Of a stretch of 64,000 bases of DNA, positions 9,545 to 19,037 are shown piece by piece. Source of the DNA: an uncultured bacterium (GTDB taxonomy: Bacteria; Krumholzibacteriota; Krumholzibacteriia; LZORAL124-64-63). Within the stretch, counting starts at the first letter, position 1, and every line of letters starts with the position of its first letter. The notes under the pieces are model-generated. The model made no database searches and had not been told where the DNA came from. It saw only the letters and a list, made by a program, of their open reading frames with translations. A program made the position numbers and the translations under genes. The stretch lies in the NCBI GenBank assembly GCA_937864225.1, contig CALMJK010000018.1, positions 1 to 64,000 of the forward strand, written 5' to 3'.

Positions 9545-11302
9545 TCAATCCCCCGCCCAGGCCGGGGCCAACATCAGAGAGGACCCGGCCATGAAGCGCC
9601 AGGTCTCACCCAGGGCCTCGCGCGTCCGCCAGCCGGCCAGCCCGACCGCTTCCAGCGCCACCGACTTGTCGCCGCCCTCGTCCGGCCCGCCGTCGCCGGT
9701 CAGGGACTCGAGCAGCCCCTTTTTCTCGGGGTAGTGCGCGACGGTGACCTTCTCGCCGGCCGGGATCCGCGCCAATTCCTTCGCCACCTCGATCGCGCGG
9801 GGCAGGCCACCGATGTCGTCGATCAGCCGATTCTCCTTCGCCTGCCGGCCGGTCCAGACGCGGCCGTGCGCCAGCCTTTCCGCCGCCGCGAAGTCGAGGC
9901 CGCGGTGCGCCGCGATGTCGGCGAGCCAGGCGTTGAACTCCCTCCAGTGGTTGGCGGTGAAGAGCGCCCACTCCTGGGCGGTGTAATCGCGCCGGTCGGA
10001 TTCCATGAGCGCGTTGGGGCCGAGCGTGACATCGCTGCCGGTCACGCCCAGCTTGTCCAGCAGCCCCCCGATGTTCAGCTTGCCGCTGATCGATCCGATC
10101 GAGCCGGTCGTCGTGGCGGGCAGGGCGAGGATCTTCGTGGCCCGGTACGAGACGCCGTAGCCGCCCGACGCCGCCGCGTCCACCATCGACACCACGACCG
10201 GCTTGACATTCGCGGTCACCTCGACCTCGTGCCCGATCAGATCGCTGCACACCGCCTCGCCGCCGCTGCTGTCGACGCGGAAGATGATCGCGGCGACATC
10301 CTTGTCCCGTCGCGCGCGCCGCAGCTGTGCGCAAACGGTCTCGTGCCCGATCATGGGTCCCAGCAGAGGATCCACGCGGCTCTCGCGGCCGCCCAGCATG
10401 CCGTGGACGTGGATCACGGCGACGGTCTTCTTGCCTTTGAGTCCCAGCTTCGCGGGCTTTTCCTGGGCATAGCGCTCGAGGCCGACGACGCGCAGCCGCT
10501 CGTCGTCCTCCCCCTTGAGCGCCGCTTCCAGTTCGTCCCAATAGGCCAGGCGATCCAGGAGCCGCGCCTCGACCGCCTCCGCGGGCGTCAGCAGCGCCTT
10601 CTGCATCAACTCGGTGATCCGCGTCTCGGAGAGGCCGCGGTCGGCCTGCAGGTCGGCCACGAACATCTCCCACCGCTCTTTCATCATCCACTGGCGGTTC
10701 TCGATCGCCTCGGGGCTCGCGTCGGCGCGCTGGAGCATCTCGGCCGCCGCCTTGTAGTCCTTGATCTTGTGCAGGTTTTCCTTCACGCCCAGCCTGTCGA
10801 GCAGGTTCTTCAGGTGCAAGGAGCTCTGGGAGAAGCCCACGAGCTGCATGGAGGCCGTCGGCGGCATCAGCAGCGTGTCGCAGGCCGCGGCGAGCCAGTA
10901 GGTGGAACGGTCCATGGAGTCGGCCCAGCCGACCACCGGCTTGCCGGCCCGGCGCGTCGCGTGCACGGCGTCGCGCAACTCTTGCAGCTTGCCGGCGCCG
11001 GCGCCGAAGTTGGCGGAGAGCTTGAGGATCACGCCGGCGATGCGGTCGTCCACGCGCGCCATCTCGAGACCGGTGAGCGCCTGCTGCAGCGTCTGGCCGC
11101 CGCCCAAGACCGCGCCGGCCACCCCGCCCGGGGCATCGTACTCGGGCAGGCTCCCGTACAGGTCCATGACGAGCCAGGACCGGTCGCGGATCTTCTCCTT
11201 GCCGCCCGCGAACTTGAGCGCGACGAGGCCCGCGACTAACGCGAGCGCGCACAGCCCGCCGAGTGCCGCGGCCAGGACCTGATGGACGAAACCTTTGCGC
11301 AT
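9545..11302 (-). CDS. sppA: Signal peptide peptidase SppA, 67-kDa type
   Basis: MRKGFVHQVLAAALGGLCALALVAGL TM; KDYKAAAEM (Lys base region); DAAASGGYGVSYRATKI (Ser nucleophile region). Confidence 0.88.
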   Translation of the reverse strand: MRKGFVHQVLAAALGGLCALALVAGLVALKFAGGKEKIRDRSWLVMDLYGSLPEYDAPGGVAGAVLGGGQTLQQALTGLEMARVDDRIAGVILKLSANFGAGAGKLQELRDAVHATRRAGKPVVGWADSMDRSTYWLAAACDTLLMPPTASMQLVGFSQSSLHLKNLLDRLGVKENLHKIKDYKAAAEMLQRADASPEAIENRQWMMKERWEMFVADLQADRGLSETRITELMQKALLTPAEAVEARLLDRLAYWDELEAALKGEDDERLRVVGLERYAQEKPAKLGLKGKKTVAVIHVHGMLGGRESRVDPLLGPMIGHETVCAQLRRARRDKDVAAIIFRVDSSGGEAVCSDLIGHEVEVTANVKPVVVSMVDAAASGGYGVSYRATKILALPATTTGSIGSISGKLNIGGLLDKLGVTGSDVTLGPNALMESDRRDYTAQEWALFTANHWREFNAWLADIAAHRGLDFAAAERLAHGRVWTGRQAKENRLIDDIGGLPRAIEVAKELARIPAGEKVTVAHYPEKKGLLESLTGDGGPDEGGDKSVALEAVGLAGWRTREALGETWRFMAGSSLMLAPAWAGD

Positions 11303-11427
11303 GATCAACCCTCCGGAACGCGAAAGCGGCGCGGGACCCGCCCGCGGCTGACGACATGTCGGCATCATAACGCAGGAGTGAGCCGCCGGGTTGCCGGGTC
11401 GCGCCGGATCGACTATTCTGCGCCGTC

Positions 11428-12144
11428 ATGAGCACACTGGTCGTCGGCGACATCCACGGCTGCTGGGAAGAGCTGCAGGAATTACTGGCGAAGGCGCGGG
11501 TCGGACCGGGCGACCGTGTCATCGCCATCGGGGACGTCTGCGATCGCGGACCGCAGTCCGACCGCGTGCTGGAGTTCTTCCTGTCGAGCCCCAACGCCGC
11601 CTCCATCCAGGGCAACCACGAGCGTAAGCACCTGCTCGGCATCAACGGCTTGCCCCAGAGGATCACGCGCCAGCAATGCGGGCCGGCGCTCTATGAGCGC
11701 GCCCTGGCGTGGATGCGCTCCTTGCCTTATTACCTGGACCTGCCCGAGGCGCTGCTCGTGCATTGGGGGCTGATGCCCGGCGTGCCGCTCGATGAGCAGC
11801 ACCCGTCGGTCCTGACCGGCGAGCCCGTGGGCGAGATGAGCCTGACCGGCATGCTCGGCGATTCGCCGTGGTTCAACGCCTACGAAGGGACCAAGCCTGT
11901 CGTGTACGGACACCACAGTTACGCCAGCGGCGTGCGCCGGGGCATCGCGTACGGGATCGACACCGGCTGCGTCTACGGCCAGGAGCTGACGGGTCTGCTG
12001 CTGCCGGAAATGCGCCTCGTCTCGGTGGCGGCGCGCCAGAACCACTGGCTGAAGATCCGCAAGGCCTGGCTGCGACAGACGGCCGGCGAGGGCGGCGAAG
12101 CGGACGGCGCCGGCAAGCTCGCCCAGGCCGATGAGACCGACTGA
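11428..12144 (+). CDS. PPP-family serine/threonine phosphatase (metallophosphoesterase)
   Basis: GDIHG, GDVCDRG, GNHE motifs; VYGHHSY. Confidence 0.87.
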   Translation: MSTLVVGDIHGCWEELQELLAKARVGPGDRVIAIGDVCDRGPQSDRVLEFFLSSPNAASIQGNHERKHLLGINGLPQRITRQQCGPALYERALAWMRSLPYYLDLPEALLVHWGLMPGVPLDEQHPSVLTGEPVGEMSLTGMLGDSPWFNAYEGTKPVVYGHHSYASGVRRGIAYGIDTGCVYGQELTGLLLPEMRLVSVAARQNHWLKIRKAWLRQTAGEGGEADGAGKLAQADETD

Positions 12145-12159
12145 CTCCCGAGGAACGGT

Positions 12160-12477
12160 ATGCCAAGCTTCTCGCGCGACGGAATCACGGTCGAGATCGA
12201 CGACAGCGGCTTCATGACCGAACCGGAACGCTGGAACGAGGCGGTGGCGGCGGCCCTCGCGCGCGCGGACGGCATCGAAACCCTCTCCGAGGAGCACTGG
12301 CGTGTCATCGCGCATTTGCGCGGCCACTACCGTCGATTCGGGGTCGCGCCGATGATCCGCAAGCTGTGCAGAGAGACGGGCTTTCCCCTGGCCCGCATCT
12401 ACGAGCTGTTCCCGGCCGGCCCCACGAAGGGGGCCTGCCGGGTGGCCGGCCTGCCCAAGCCCGAGGGGTGCGTCTAG
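12160..12477 (+). CDS. DsrC/TusE-family sulfur carrier with both C-terminal cysteines
   Basis: C-terminus KGACRVAGLPKPEGCV matches C-x10-C with penultimate Cys; YELFPAGPTKGACRVAGLPKP. Confidence 0.92.
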   Translation: MPSFSRDGITVEIDDSGFMTEPERWNEAVAAALARADGIETLSEEHWRVIAHLRGHYRRFGVAPMIRKLCRETGFPLARIYELFPAGPTKGACRVAGLPKPEGCV

Positions 12478-13340
12478 GCCGGCGGCTGCGGCTGGCAGCG
12501 CGGGCAGAGACGGGTGGAGCGCCCCGCCACCACGCGGCGCTCGATCGGCGTCGCGCAGCGGGGGCACGGTTCGCCCTCGCGCTGATAGACCCGCAGTTTG
12601 CGCCGGAAATTGCCCGGCCGCCCGCGGAAATCCAGGAAGTTCAGATACGTCGTGCCGCCGTGGCGGATTGCCAGCCGCAGAACCGCCCGCGCCTGCCCGT
12701 AAATCCGCCGCAGCGCCGCGCCGTCGAGCGCGGCGGCGGGCGTCAGCGGATGCACCCGCGCGCCGAACAGCGTCTCGTCCGCGTAGATGTTGCCGATCCC
12801 CGCGGCGACGCCCTGGTCGAGCAGCACCGCCTTGATCGGCGCGCGACGCGACGCGACCCGCTCGCGCCACGCGGCGAAGCCGATCTCCAGCATGTCCTGG
12901 CCGACGTGCGCGAGCGCCCGCGGCGTCCTTGCGTCCTCGACCACGGTGAAGCGGCCGAATTTGCGGATGTCGCGATACCAGACGCGCGCCCCCTCGAAGT
13001 CGAGCGCCAGGTGCGTGTGCGCATCGGGGCGAAACTGCGGGTCGCAGAAGAGCTGCCCCGTCATGCGCAGGTGGACCATGACATGCGTCTCGTCCCGGCC
13101 GGCGCCTTCGCGCGCGACACTCGCCATCTGCCGCCGCGCGCCGGCGGCAAAGGTGAGGATGAGGTACTTGCCGCGGCGATGGACCGCCACGAGAGTCCGG
13201 CCCACCGCGGCCGCGCGGACCGCCGCCGCGGACGGCCGCAGCACGCCGGCGAAACGCACGTCCAGACGATCGAGGCGCCGCCCGATCAACGCCTGGCGCA
13301 AAGCGCGCGCGACGCACTCCACTTCGGGCAGCTCGGGCAT
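12474..13340 (-). CDS. mutM: Formamidopyrimidine-DNA glycosylase
   Basis: MPELPEVE N-terminus; GIGNIYADE; C-terminal CPRC...CPRC zinc finger. Confidence 0.97.
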   Translation of the reverse strand: MPELPEVECVARALRQALIGRRLDRLDVRFAGVLRPSAAAVRAAAVGRTLVAVHRRGKYLILTFAAGARRQMASVAREGAGRDETHVMVHLRMTGQLFCDPQFRPDAHTHLALDFEGARVWYRDIRKFGRFTVVEDARTPRALAHVGQDMLEIGFAAWRERVASRRAPIKAVLLDQGVAAGIGNIYADETLFGARVHPLTPAAALDGAALRRIYGQARAVLRLAIRHGGTTYLNFLDFRGRPGNFRRKLRVYQREGEPCPRCATPIERRVVAGRSTRLCPRCQPQPPA

Positions 13341-14203
13341 CAGAACCCTCGCTCCTTCTTGACCTGCGCGTAGGCGGCGTTGACGGCCTGCATCTTCTGC
13401 TGCGCGTACTTGCGGAAGTCGTCGGACAGCCCCCGCGCCCCGAGCGTGTCCGGGTGGTACTCCTTGGCCAACCGCCGGTAACTGCGCTTGATCTCCAGAT
13501 CGGAGGCGCCGGGCTCGACCTCGAGCACCGCGTAGGCGGCGTTGATGTCGGTGCGCGCGAAAACGGCCCGCGCCTCCTCGAAATCGCGCGCCGACAGGCC
13601 CAGCTGCGCCGCGACGTCGCGCAGCAGGCGCTCCTCCACCGGCTCGCACCGGCCGTCGGCCCAGGCGATGCGCATGAGCAAGGTGAGCAGGTCGCGCAGC
13701 CGGTCGGGGCGCGACGCGAAGAGCGCGCGGATCTGCGCCGTGAAGGCCTCGGTGGGGGTGTTGGCGTCGCGCGCGTTGTTGAAGATGCGGGCGGCGACCC
13801 GCCGGTCGTCGGCGCCCATGGCGAGGTCGCGGCTGAGGAATTCGTCGAAGACCCGGATCTCCTCGGCCGACACGCGGCCGTCGGCTTTCGCGACGCGCGC
13901 GGCGAGGCTGATCAGCGCCAGCATGAAGGCGGTCTGCGCCGTGCCCTGCGCGAGCGGGTCGCTCGCCCTCGCGCGCAGGTCGGCCGCGCAGCTCGGGCAG
14001 GCGAGAGGGCGACCCTCCTCGAGCGCGAAGGCGGCGCCGCAACGGGGACACCGGCCATAGAGCCGCCGACGGGGGCGGCCGCCGATCTGCTCGGGCGAGG
14101 GATCCGCGACCTGCGCGCCCAGCGCGCCTCCCACCAGGGCGCCGAGCGGGCCGCCCAGGATCAGGCCCAACGTGCCGCCGACCAGCGCGCCCAGAAGTCC
14201 CAC
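13340..14203 (-). CDS. DjlA-like co-chaperone: glycine-zipper N-terminus, zinc ribbon, TerB-like domain, C-terminal J domain
   Basis: LLGALVGGTLGLILGGPLGALVGGALG; CPRC/CPSC; AKADGRVSAEE...AWADGRCEPVE; AYAVLEVEPGASDLEIKRSYRRLAKEYHPD. Confidence 0.82.
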   Translation of the reverse strand: MGLLGALVGGTLGLILGGPLGALVGGALGAQVADPSPEQIGGRPRRRLYGRCPRCGAAFALEEGRPLACPSCAADLRARASDPLAQGTAQTAFMLALISLAARVAKADGRVSAEEIRVFDEFLSRDLAMGADDRRVAARIFNNARDANTPTEAFTAQIRALFASRPDRLRDLLTLLMRIAWADGRCEPVEERLLRDVAAQLGLSARDFEEARAVFARTDINAAYAVLEVEPGASDLEIKRSYRRLAKEYHPDTLGARGLSDDFRKYAQQKMQAVNAAYAQVKKERGF

Positions 14204-14392
14204 TTGCCCCAGCCTCCCCGGCGGGCGTCGCGCGGGACGCGCGTCGCCGCCCGGGGCAATGATAAGAATTGCGGTCCGCGGGGCCAAGCCGGGTGTCCGC
14301 GCCGGCCGTGATTCGGCGCAAGACCCCGACGGCCAAAGCGGACCGCATTGGTCAAGATACAAAGAAATTGGCCGCGTGTCCCGTCGCGCGCG

Positions 14393-16504
14393 TCAAATTT
14401 TCCGCGGGGCCGATCGCGGCGCGGGGAGCGGGTCGGACCAGCGCGACCCGGCGAGCCATTCGCGCGCCCTGTTGGCCAGGGGATGCGCCGGGTTGGCCTC
14501 GATGAGCCGCCGCAGGTATCGGACGGCTGTCGCCGTGTCGCCCTGCGCCTGATGGACTGCCGCGAGATTGAAGAGCAAGTCGGGATCGCGCGGCGCCTTG
14601 GCCGCCGCCTTCTCCAGCAGCTCGATGCTTTCCCGGGTGCGCCCTTGCAGGTGGATCGCCAGTCCGAGATCGGCTTGCGCCGCGGCGAAATCAGGGTGAA
14701 GCCGCACCAGGTCGCGCAGAACGGACTCGGCCTCGCGGGCCGCACCCAGTTCGATAAGGGTGCGGCCGAGATTGCGCAGCGCGGCGACGAAGTCCGGCTT
14801 CAATTCGACGGCGCGACGGAAACAGCGGACGGCATCCTCGCGTCGGCCCATTCTCTGGTAGACCGTGCCGAGATTGTTGAAGTTCTCGGGGTTCGTCTCC
14901 GGCCGCAGGGAAACGGAGCGCTCCAGGTGCTCGGCGGCTTCGTCCAGCCGTTCGGCGGCGGCCAAGTGAAGGCCCGCGAGATTCCAGTAGCGTGGATTGT
15001 ACGGATCGGCGCTGATCGCTCGCTCGAATGCGGCGGCGACCTCCGGCGGCGGTGCGCCGCGCGCCGCAAGATGGTCGCCCAGCGTCTCCCAGCCGTAGGC
15101 CCGCCCGTGCACGGACAGCGAGCCTGTTTCGAGACAGCGGCGATAGCGAGCCTCCGCCGCGCCTGGCCGCGCGTTGACGCCCACCCAGATCAAGGCGGAA
15201 AAAGCGCTCGCCGCCGCCACGGAAACGATCGCCAAAAGTGCGCGGGGTCGGCGCTCGATGCGCCGCGCGGACGCCCACGCCAGCGCGATCGCAAGCGGGG
15301 TCAGCAGCATGGCCAGGAGATCCCAGTCGCGAAAGGCGCCTATTTCCGGGTTGATCAGCACGGCCGCGACAAGCGGAAAGAGCGCGAACGAGCCCAGAAA
15401 GCGGCCCACCGGATCGGCGCGCCACGAAACACCGGCCAACACGGGCGCCAGCAACAGCGCGCTTGGAACCGTCAGCGCCAGCACGTTGAGCAGATCGACC
15501 GCGTGAGCCGCAGAGAACAGGTGATAGGCCTGACGATTGGAGAGCGCCCCGCCCGGCGGCAGAAGGTGGTCGCCGCGCAGGCCGGACAGATAGCGCGCCA
15601 GGTCGACGTGCAGCCAAGCCATCACGGCGCAGAAAGCGGCGGTCGCAAGAGCGCAGGCGAGAGTCGCCCGCGCGAAGGCCGGCCAGGCCCGGCGTCTCCC
15701 TATGGAGGGGGCGGCGGCGCCGCCGGACCAGGCCGCGACCGCGGCGGAAGGCCCAAGGGTCAGGAGGCCGAAGTGCAGGGGCGCGATTAGCCCGAGCAGG
15801 AGCGCCGGCGCCCAGGCGGCCAGACGGCCCGCCAGAACCAGGCACCCCACGAGCGCGTAGAGTGCGATGGCCGCAGTGGCGATCGCGTAGGTTTCTATAT
15901 AACCGAAGAATAGTTGCATCAGCCCCGGCGTCAGCAGCAGCAATAGAGCGCCGAAGCGCCCCTTTGCCGAGCGCGCGAACTGGGCGGCCAGCGCCCAGGC
16001 CAGAGCCACGTAGAGAACGCCGCCGGCGATCGCCATCAGGCAAAAGGCCCCTGCCGCCGGATCGCTCTGGCCTCGCACGACGGTCAGCATGCCGCGCGCC
16101 GCCGCAAACGCCAGCGGCTCGTGGCATACCTGGGGCATCCCCGCCGACTCGCTCAGCGGCAGGACCCGCAGGCGCAGCATGCCGTCGCCCAACAGCGCCG
16201 TTTTCGAGCGGAGGGCAAGAAAGAGCGCGCCGAATCCCGCGCAGAGCACAACCGGCACGCCGCGTCGCCAGCGTCCCTCGGCGGCTTCCTCGCGCACGCA
16301 CGCGGCGGGCGAGCCGGCTTTGAGCCCCGCAAGCGCCAGACCGAGAGCGAGCAGCGGCGCGATCGCCGCCACGGACGCCGGATAGTAGCGCAGATGATCG
16401 ATCCCCCACAGCGAGCCGGCGTCCACGAAAGGCGCCGCCGCCAGGAGGATGAGATACGCGATGGCAGGCCAGGGCATTAGCTTCACCCGTCGCGCGCGGG
16501 TCAT
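14393..16504 (-). CDS. Multi-pass membrane protein with C-terminal TPR repeats
   Basis: About 10 hydrophobic segments then TPR units (NPENFNNLGTVYQRMGRREDAVRCFRRAVELKPDF...); ATG overlaps upstream stop (ATGA). Confidence 0.8.
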   Translation of the reverse strand: MTRARRVKLMPWPAIAYLILLAAAPFVDAGSLWGIDHLRYYPASVAAIAPLLALGLALAGLKAGSPAACVREEAAEGRWRRGVPVVLCAGFGALFLALRSKTALLGDGMLRLRVLPLSESAGMPQVCHEPLAFAAARGMLTVVRGQSDPAAGAFCLMAIAGGVLYVALAWALAAQFARSAKGRFGALLLLLTPGLMQLFFGYIETYAIATAAIALYALVGCLVLAGRLAAWAPALLLGLIAPLHFGLLTLGPSAAVAAWSGGAAAPSIGRRRAWPAFARATLACALATAAFCAVMAWLHVDLARYLSGLRGDHLLPPGGALSNRQAYHLFSAAHAVDLLNVLALTVPSALLLAPVLAGVSWRADPVGRFLGSFALFPLVAAVLINPEIGAFRDWDLLAMLLTPLAIALAWASARRIERRPRALLAIVSVAAASAFSALIWVGVNARPGAAEARYRRCLETGSLSVHGRAYGWETLGDHLAARGAPPPEVAAAFERAISADPYNPRYWNLAGLHLAAAERLDEAAEHLERSVSLRPETNPENFNNLGTVYQRMGRREDAVRCFRRAVELKPDFVAALRNLGRTLIELGAAREAESVLRDLVRLHPDFAAAQADLGLAIHLQGRTRESIELLEKAAAKAPRDPDLLFNLAAVHQAQGDTATAVRYLRRLIEANPAHPLANRAREWLAGSRWSDPLPAPRSAPRKI

Positions 16505-17982
16505 GAATCGGGCGCGCCCGCCGGTCCGTGTCCGGTGCGCCGCCACACCCGGTACACGGGCACGCCGAGGGCGACGATGATCAGGCCCGGCCAGGTGTAG
16601 CGCGGCTTGACGATCAGCAGGTCGACGCAGATCGCCAGGGCGATGATCACGTAGAGCGCGGGCAGGACCGGGTAGCCGGGCGCTCGGTAGGGGCGCTCGG
16701 CGTCGGGCCGGCGCCGGCGCAGGATGAAGATGCCGGCCACGCTCAGCGCGTAGAAGATGAGCACCGAGAAGATCACGTAGTCCAGCAGGTCGCCGTACTT
16801 GCCGGTCAGGCAGAGCGCGCACGCCCAGACGCCCTGGAAGACGAGCGCGACGCCTGGCACGTGGTGCCGGTTGAGCGTCCCCGTGCGCCGGAAGAACAGC
16901 CCGTCGCGGGCCATGGCCCAGTAGACGCGGGCCCCGGTGAGGATCATGCCGTTGTTGCAGCCGAAGGTGCTGATCATGATGAGCACGGCCATGACGATCG
17001 CGGCGAGCGGGCCGAGGATCGTCGCGGCGGCAGCGGTGCCGACGCGATCGTCGGCGGCGAACTGCATGCCGCGGCCGAACGCGGCGCCGGCGCCGGGATC
17101 CCCGACCACCGGCAGCGCCATGATGTAGGCGAGATTGGCCAGCATGTAGAGCCCCACCACGATCGCCACGCCCAGCACGAGCGCGCGCGTCACGGTGCGG
17201 CGGGGGTCGACCGTCTCGCCCGCCGTGAAGGTGACGTTGTTCCAGGCGTCGCAGGCGAACAGGGAGCCCACGGACGCGGCGCCCAGCGCCATCAGCAGGC
17301 CGCCCCCGGACAGCGCCTCCCGCGTGATGCCTCCGTCGGGTCCGACGACCACGCGCGTGGCGGTCCAGAAATCGCGGAAGTTGGCCGCCAGCGTCGTGGC
17401 GTCGCGCGCCAGCAACAACCCGCACGCGACGAGCAGCAGCAGGGCCGCGGCCTTGGTGATGGTGAACACGTCCTGCACCAGCTTGCCCTCGCGCAGGCCG
17501 AGCGTGTTGACCCAAGTCAAGAGCGCGATGCTGGCGATCGCCACGACTTGCGCGGCGCTGACCTTCAGGCGGCCGATCTCCAGCAGGATGTTCTGCTCGC
17601 TCGCCGCCGGCACCAGAACGGCGGCGAACTTGGCGAACGCGACGCCGACGGCCGCGATCGAGCCGGTCTGGACCACCATGAACAGGGTCCAGCCGTAGAG
17701 GAAGCCCATCATCGGGCCGTAGATCTCTCGCAGGTAGACGTACTGGCCACCCGCCTGCGGCATCATGGCGGACAATTCCCCGTAGCAGGCGGCGGCGAGC
17801 AGGGTGACCAGGCCGCTGAAAAGCCACACCGCCAGCAGCCAGCCGGCCGAACCCACGGTGCGAGCGATGTCGGCGCTGACGATGAAGATGCCCGAACCGA
17901 TCATCACGCCCATGACGATCATGGTCGCATCGAACAGGCGGATCTCGCGCCGGAACCCTCGCTCGCTACCGCTGGAACCCAT
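16501..17982 (-). CDS. APC family amino acid permease
   Basis: IVMGVMIGSGIFIVSADIARTVGSAGWLLAVWLFSGL, GELSAMMPQAGGQYVYLREIYGP. Confidence 0.92.
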   Translation of the reverse strand: MGSSGSERGFRREIRLFDATMIVMGVMIGSGIFIVSADIARTVGSAGWLLAVWLFSGLVTLLAAACYGELSAMMPQAGGQYVYLREIYGPMMGFLYGWTLFMVVQTGSIAAVGVAFAKFAAVLVPAASEQNILLEIGRLKVSAAQVVAIASIALLTWVNTLGLREGKLVQDVFTITKAAALLLLVACGLLLARDATTLAANFRDFWTATRVVVGPDGGITREALSGGGLLMALGAASVGSLFACDAWNNVTFTAGETVDPRRTVTRALVLGVAIVVGLYMLANLAYIMALPVVGDPGAGAAFGRGMQFAADDRVGTAAAATILGPLAAIVMAVLIMISTFGCNNGMILTGARVYWAMARDGLFFRRTGTLNRHHVPGVALVFQGVWACALCLTGKYGDLLDYVIFSVLIFYALSVAGIFILRRRRPDAERPYRAPGYPVLPALYVIIALAICVDLLIVKPRYTWPGLIIVALGVPVYRVWRRTGHGPAGAPDS

Positions 17983-18142
17983 GCGTGCGATTCTAGCCGA
18001 CGCGCGCCAGATGATCCACGACGGAACCCGGGCGTCGCGCGCGGCGCGGCGATCGGGACGGGTTGCCCCCGCCCCCTTCCCGCCCCATCTTTGGGCCGCC
18101 TCGCGCCGCTTCACCCACGCCGACCGGCCCGCCGGAGGTGGC

Positions 18143-19012
18143 ATGGCCAGCACCCGCGACGACTACCGCAAGGCCGTGCTCTGGCTCTGCGTGTCGGCCG
18201 CCGGCTTCGCGCTGATGGCCGCCGCCGTCAAATTGGCGGGACCGCTGCCGCTGGCGCAGAAGGTGTTCTTCCGCAACTTCGTGACGCTGATCATCACGGG
18301 CGCCGTGGCCTGCCGGCTGCGCGAGAACCCGCTGGCGCGGGCTCGCCATCGCGCCGCCTTGCTGCTGCGTTCGTTCACCGGCCTGCTGGGGGTTTTCCTC
18401 TACTTCTACGCGGTCGACCACCTGCCGTTGGCCGACGCCGCCATCCTGACCAAGCTTTCGCCCTTCTTCACGACGCTGTTCGCCGCCTGGATGCTGCGCG
18501 AAAAACTGGGACGCTGGACCTGGCCGCTGTTGGGCGGCGCCTTCCTGGGCGCCGCGTTGGTCGTCAGGCCGCGCCTCGACCTGGCGCTGCTGCCGGCCCT
18601 GGCCGGCATCGGTTCGGCCGTGGCGTCGGGCGTGGCTTACTCGCTGGTGCGCTGGTTGAAGGACCGCGAGCCGCCGCACCGCATCGTCTTCTGGTTCTCG
18701 CTGGTCTCGACGGCGATCACCTTGCCGATCGCCGCCGCCACCTACGTGACGCCGACCTCTTTTCAGTGGCTGTGCCTGATCGCGACCGGCGCGTTCGCCG
18801 CCGTGGGGCAGATCGCGCTCACGTACGGCTACCAGTCCGGGATGGCCTCGCGCGTGGCGGTGTACGACTACAGCCTGATCCTCTGGTCCCTGCTGCTGGA
18901 CCTCGTCGTCTGGCGCGCGCGCCCCACGGCGCTCAGCTTGCTGGGCGGCGCGATCATCGTGGGGCTCGGCTTTGTGAATCATCGCCGCGCCATGAAGATC
19001 CCGCGCGGTTAG
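18143..19012 (+). CDS. EamA/DMT family transporter
   Basis: 10-TM pattern; FFRNFVTLI...SFTGLLGVFLYFYAVDHLPLADAAILTKLSPFFTTLFA. Confidence 0.88.
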   Translation: MASTRDDYRKAVLWLCVSAAGFALMAAAVKLAGPLPLAQKVFFRNFVTLIITGAVACRLRENPLARARHRAALLLRSFTGLLGVFLYFYAVDHLPLADAAILTKLSPFFTTLFAAWMLREKLGRWTWPLLGGAFLGAALVVRPRLDLALLPALAGIGSAVASGVAYSLVRWLKDREPPHRIVFWFSLVSTAITLPIAAATYVTPTSFQWLCLIATGAFAAVGQIALTYGYQSGMASRVAVYDYSLILWSLLLDLVVWRARPTALSLLGGAIIVGLGFVNHRRAMKIPRG

Positions 19013-19037
19013 GGCTGTTCGGCCGCCGCGTTGCGCT

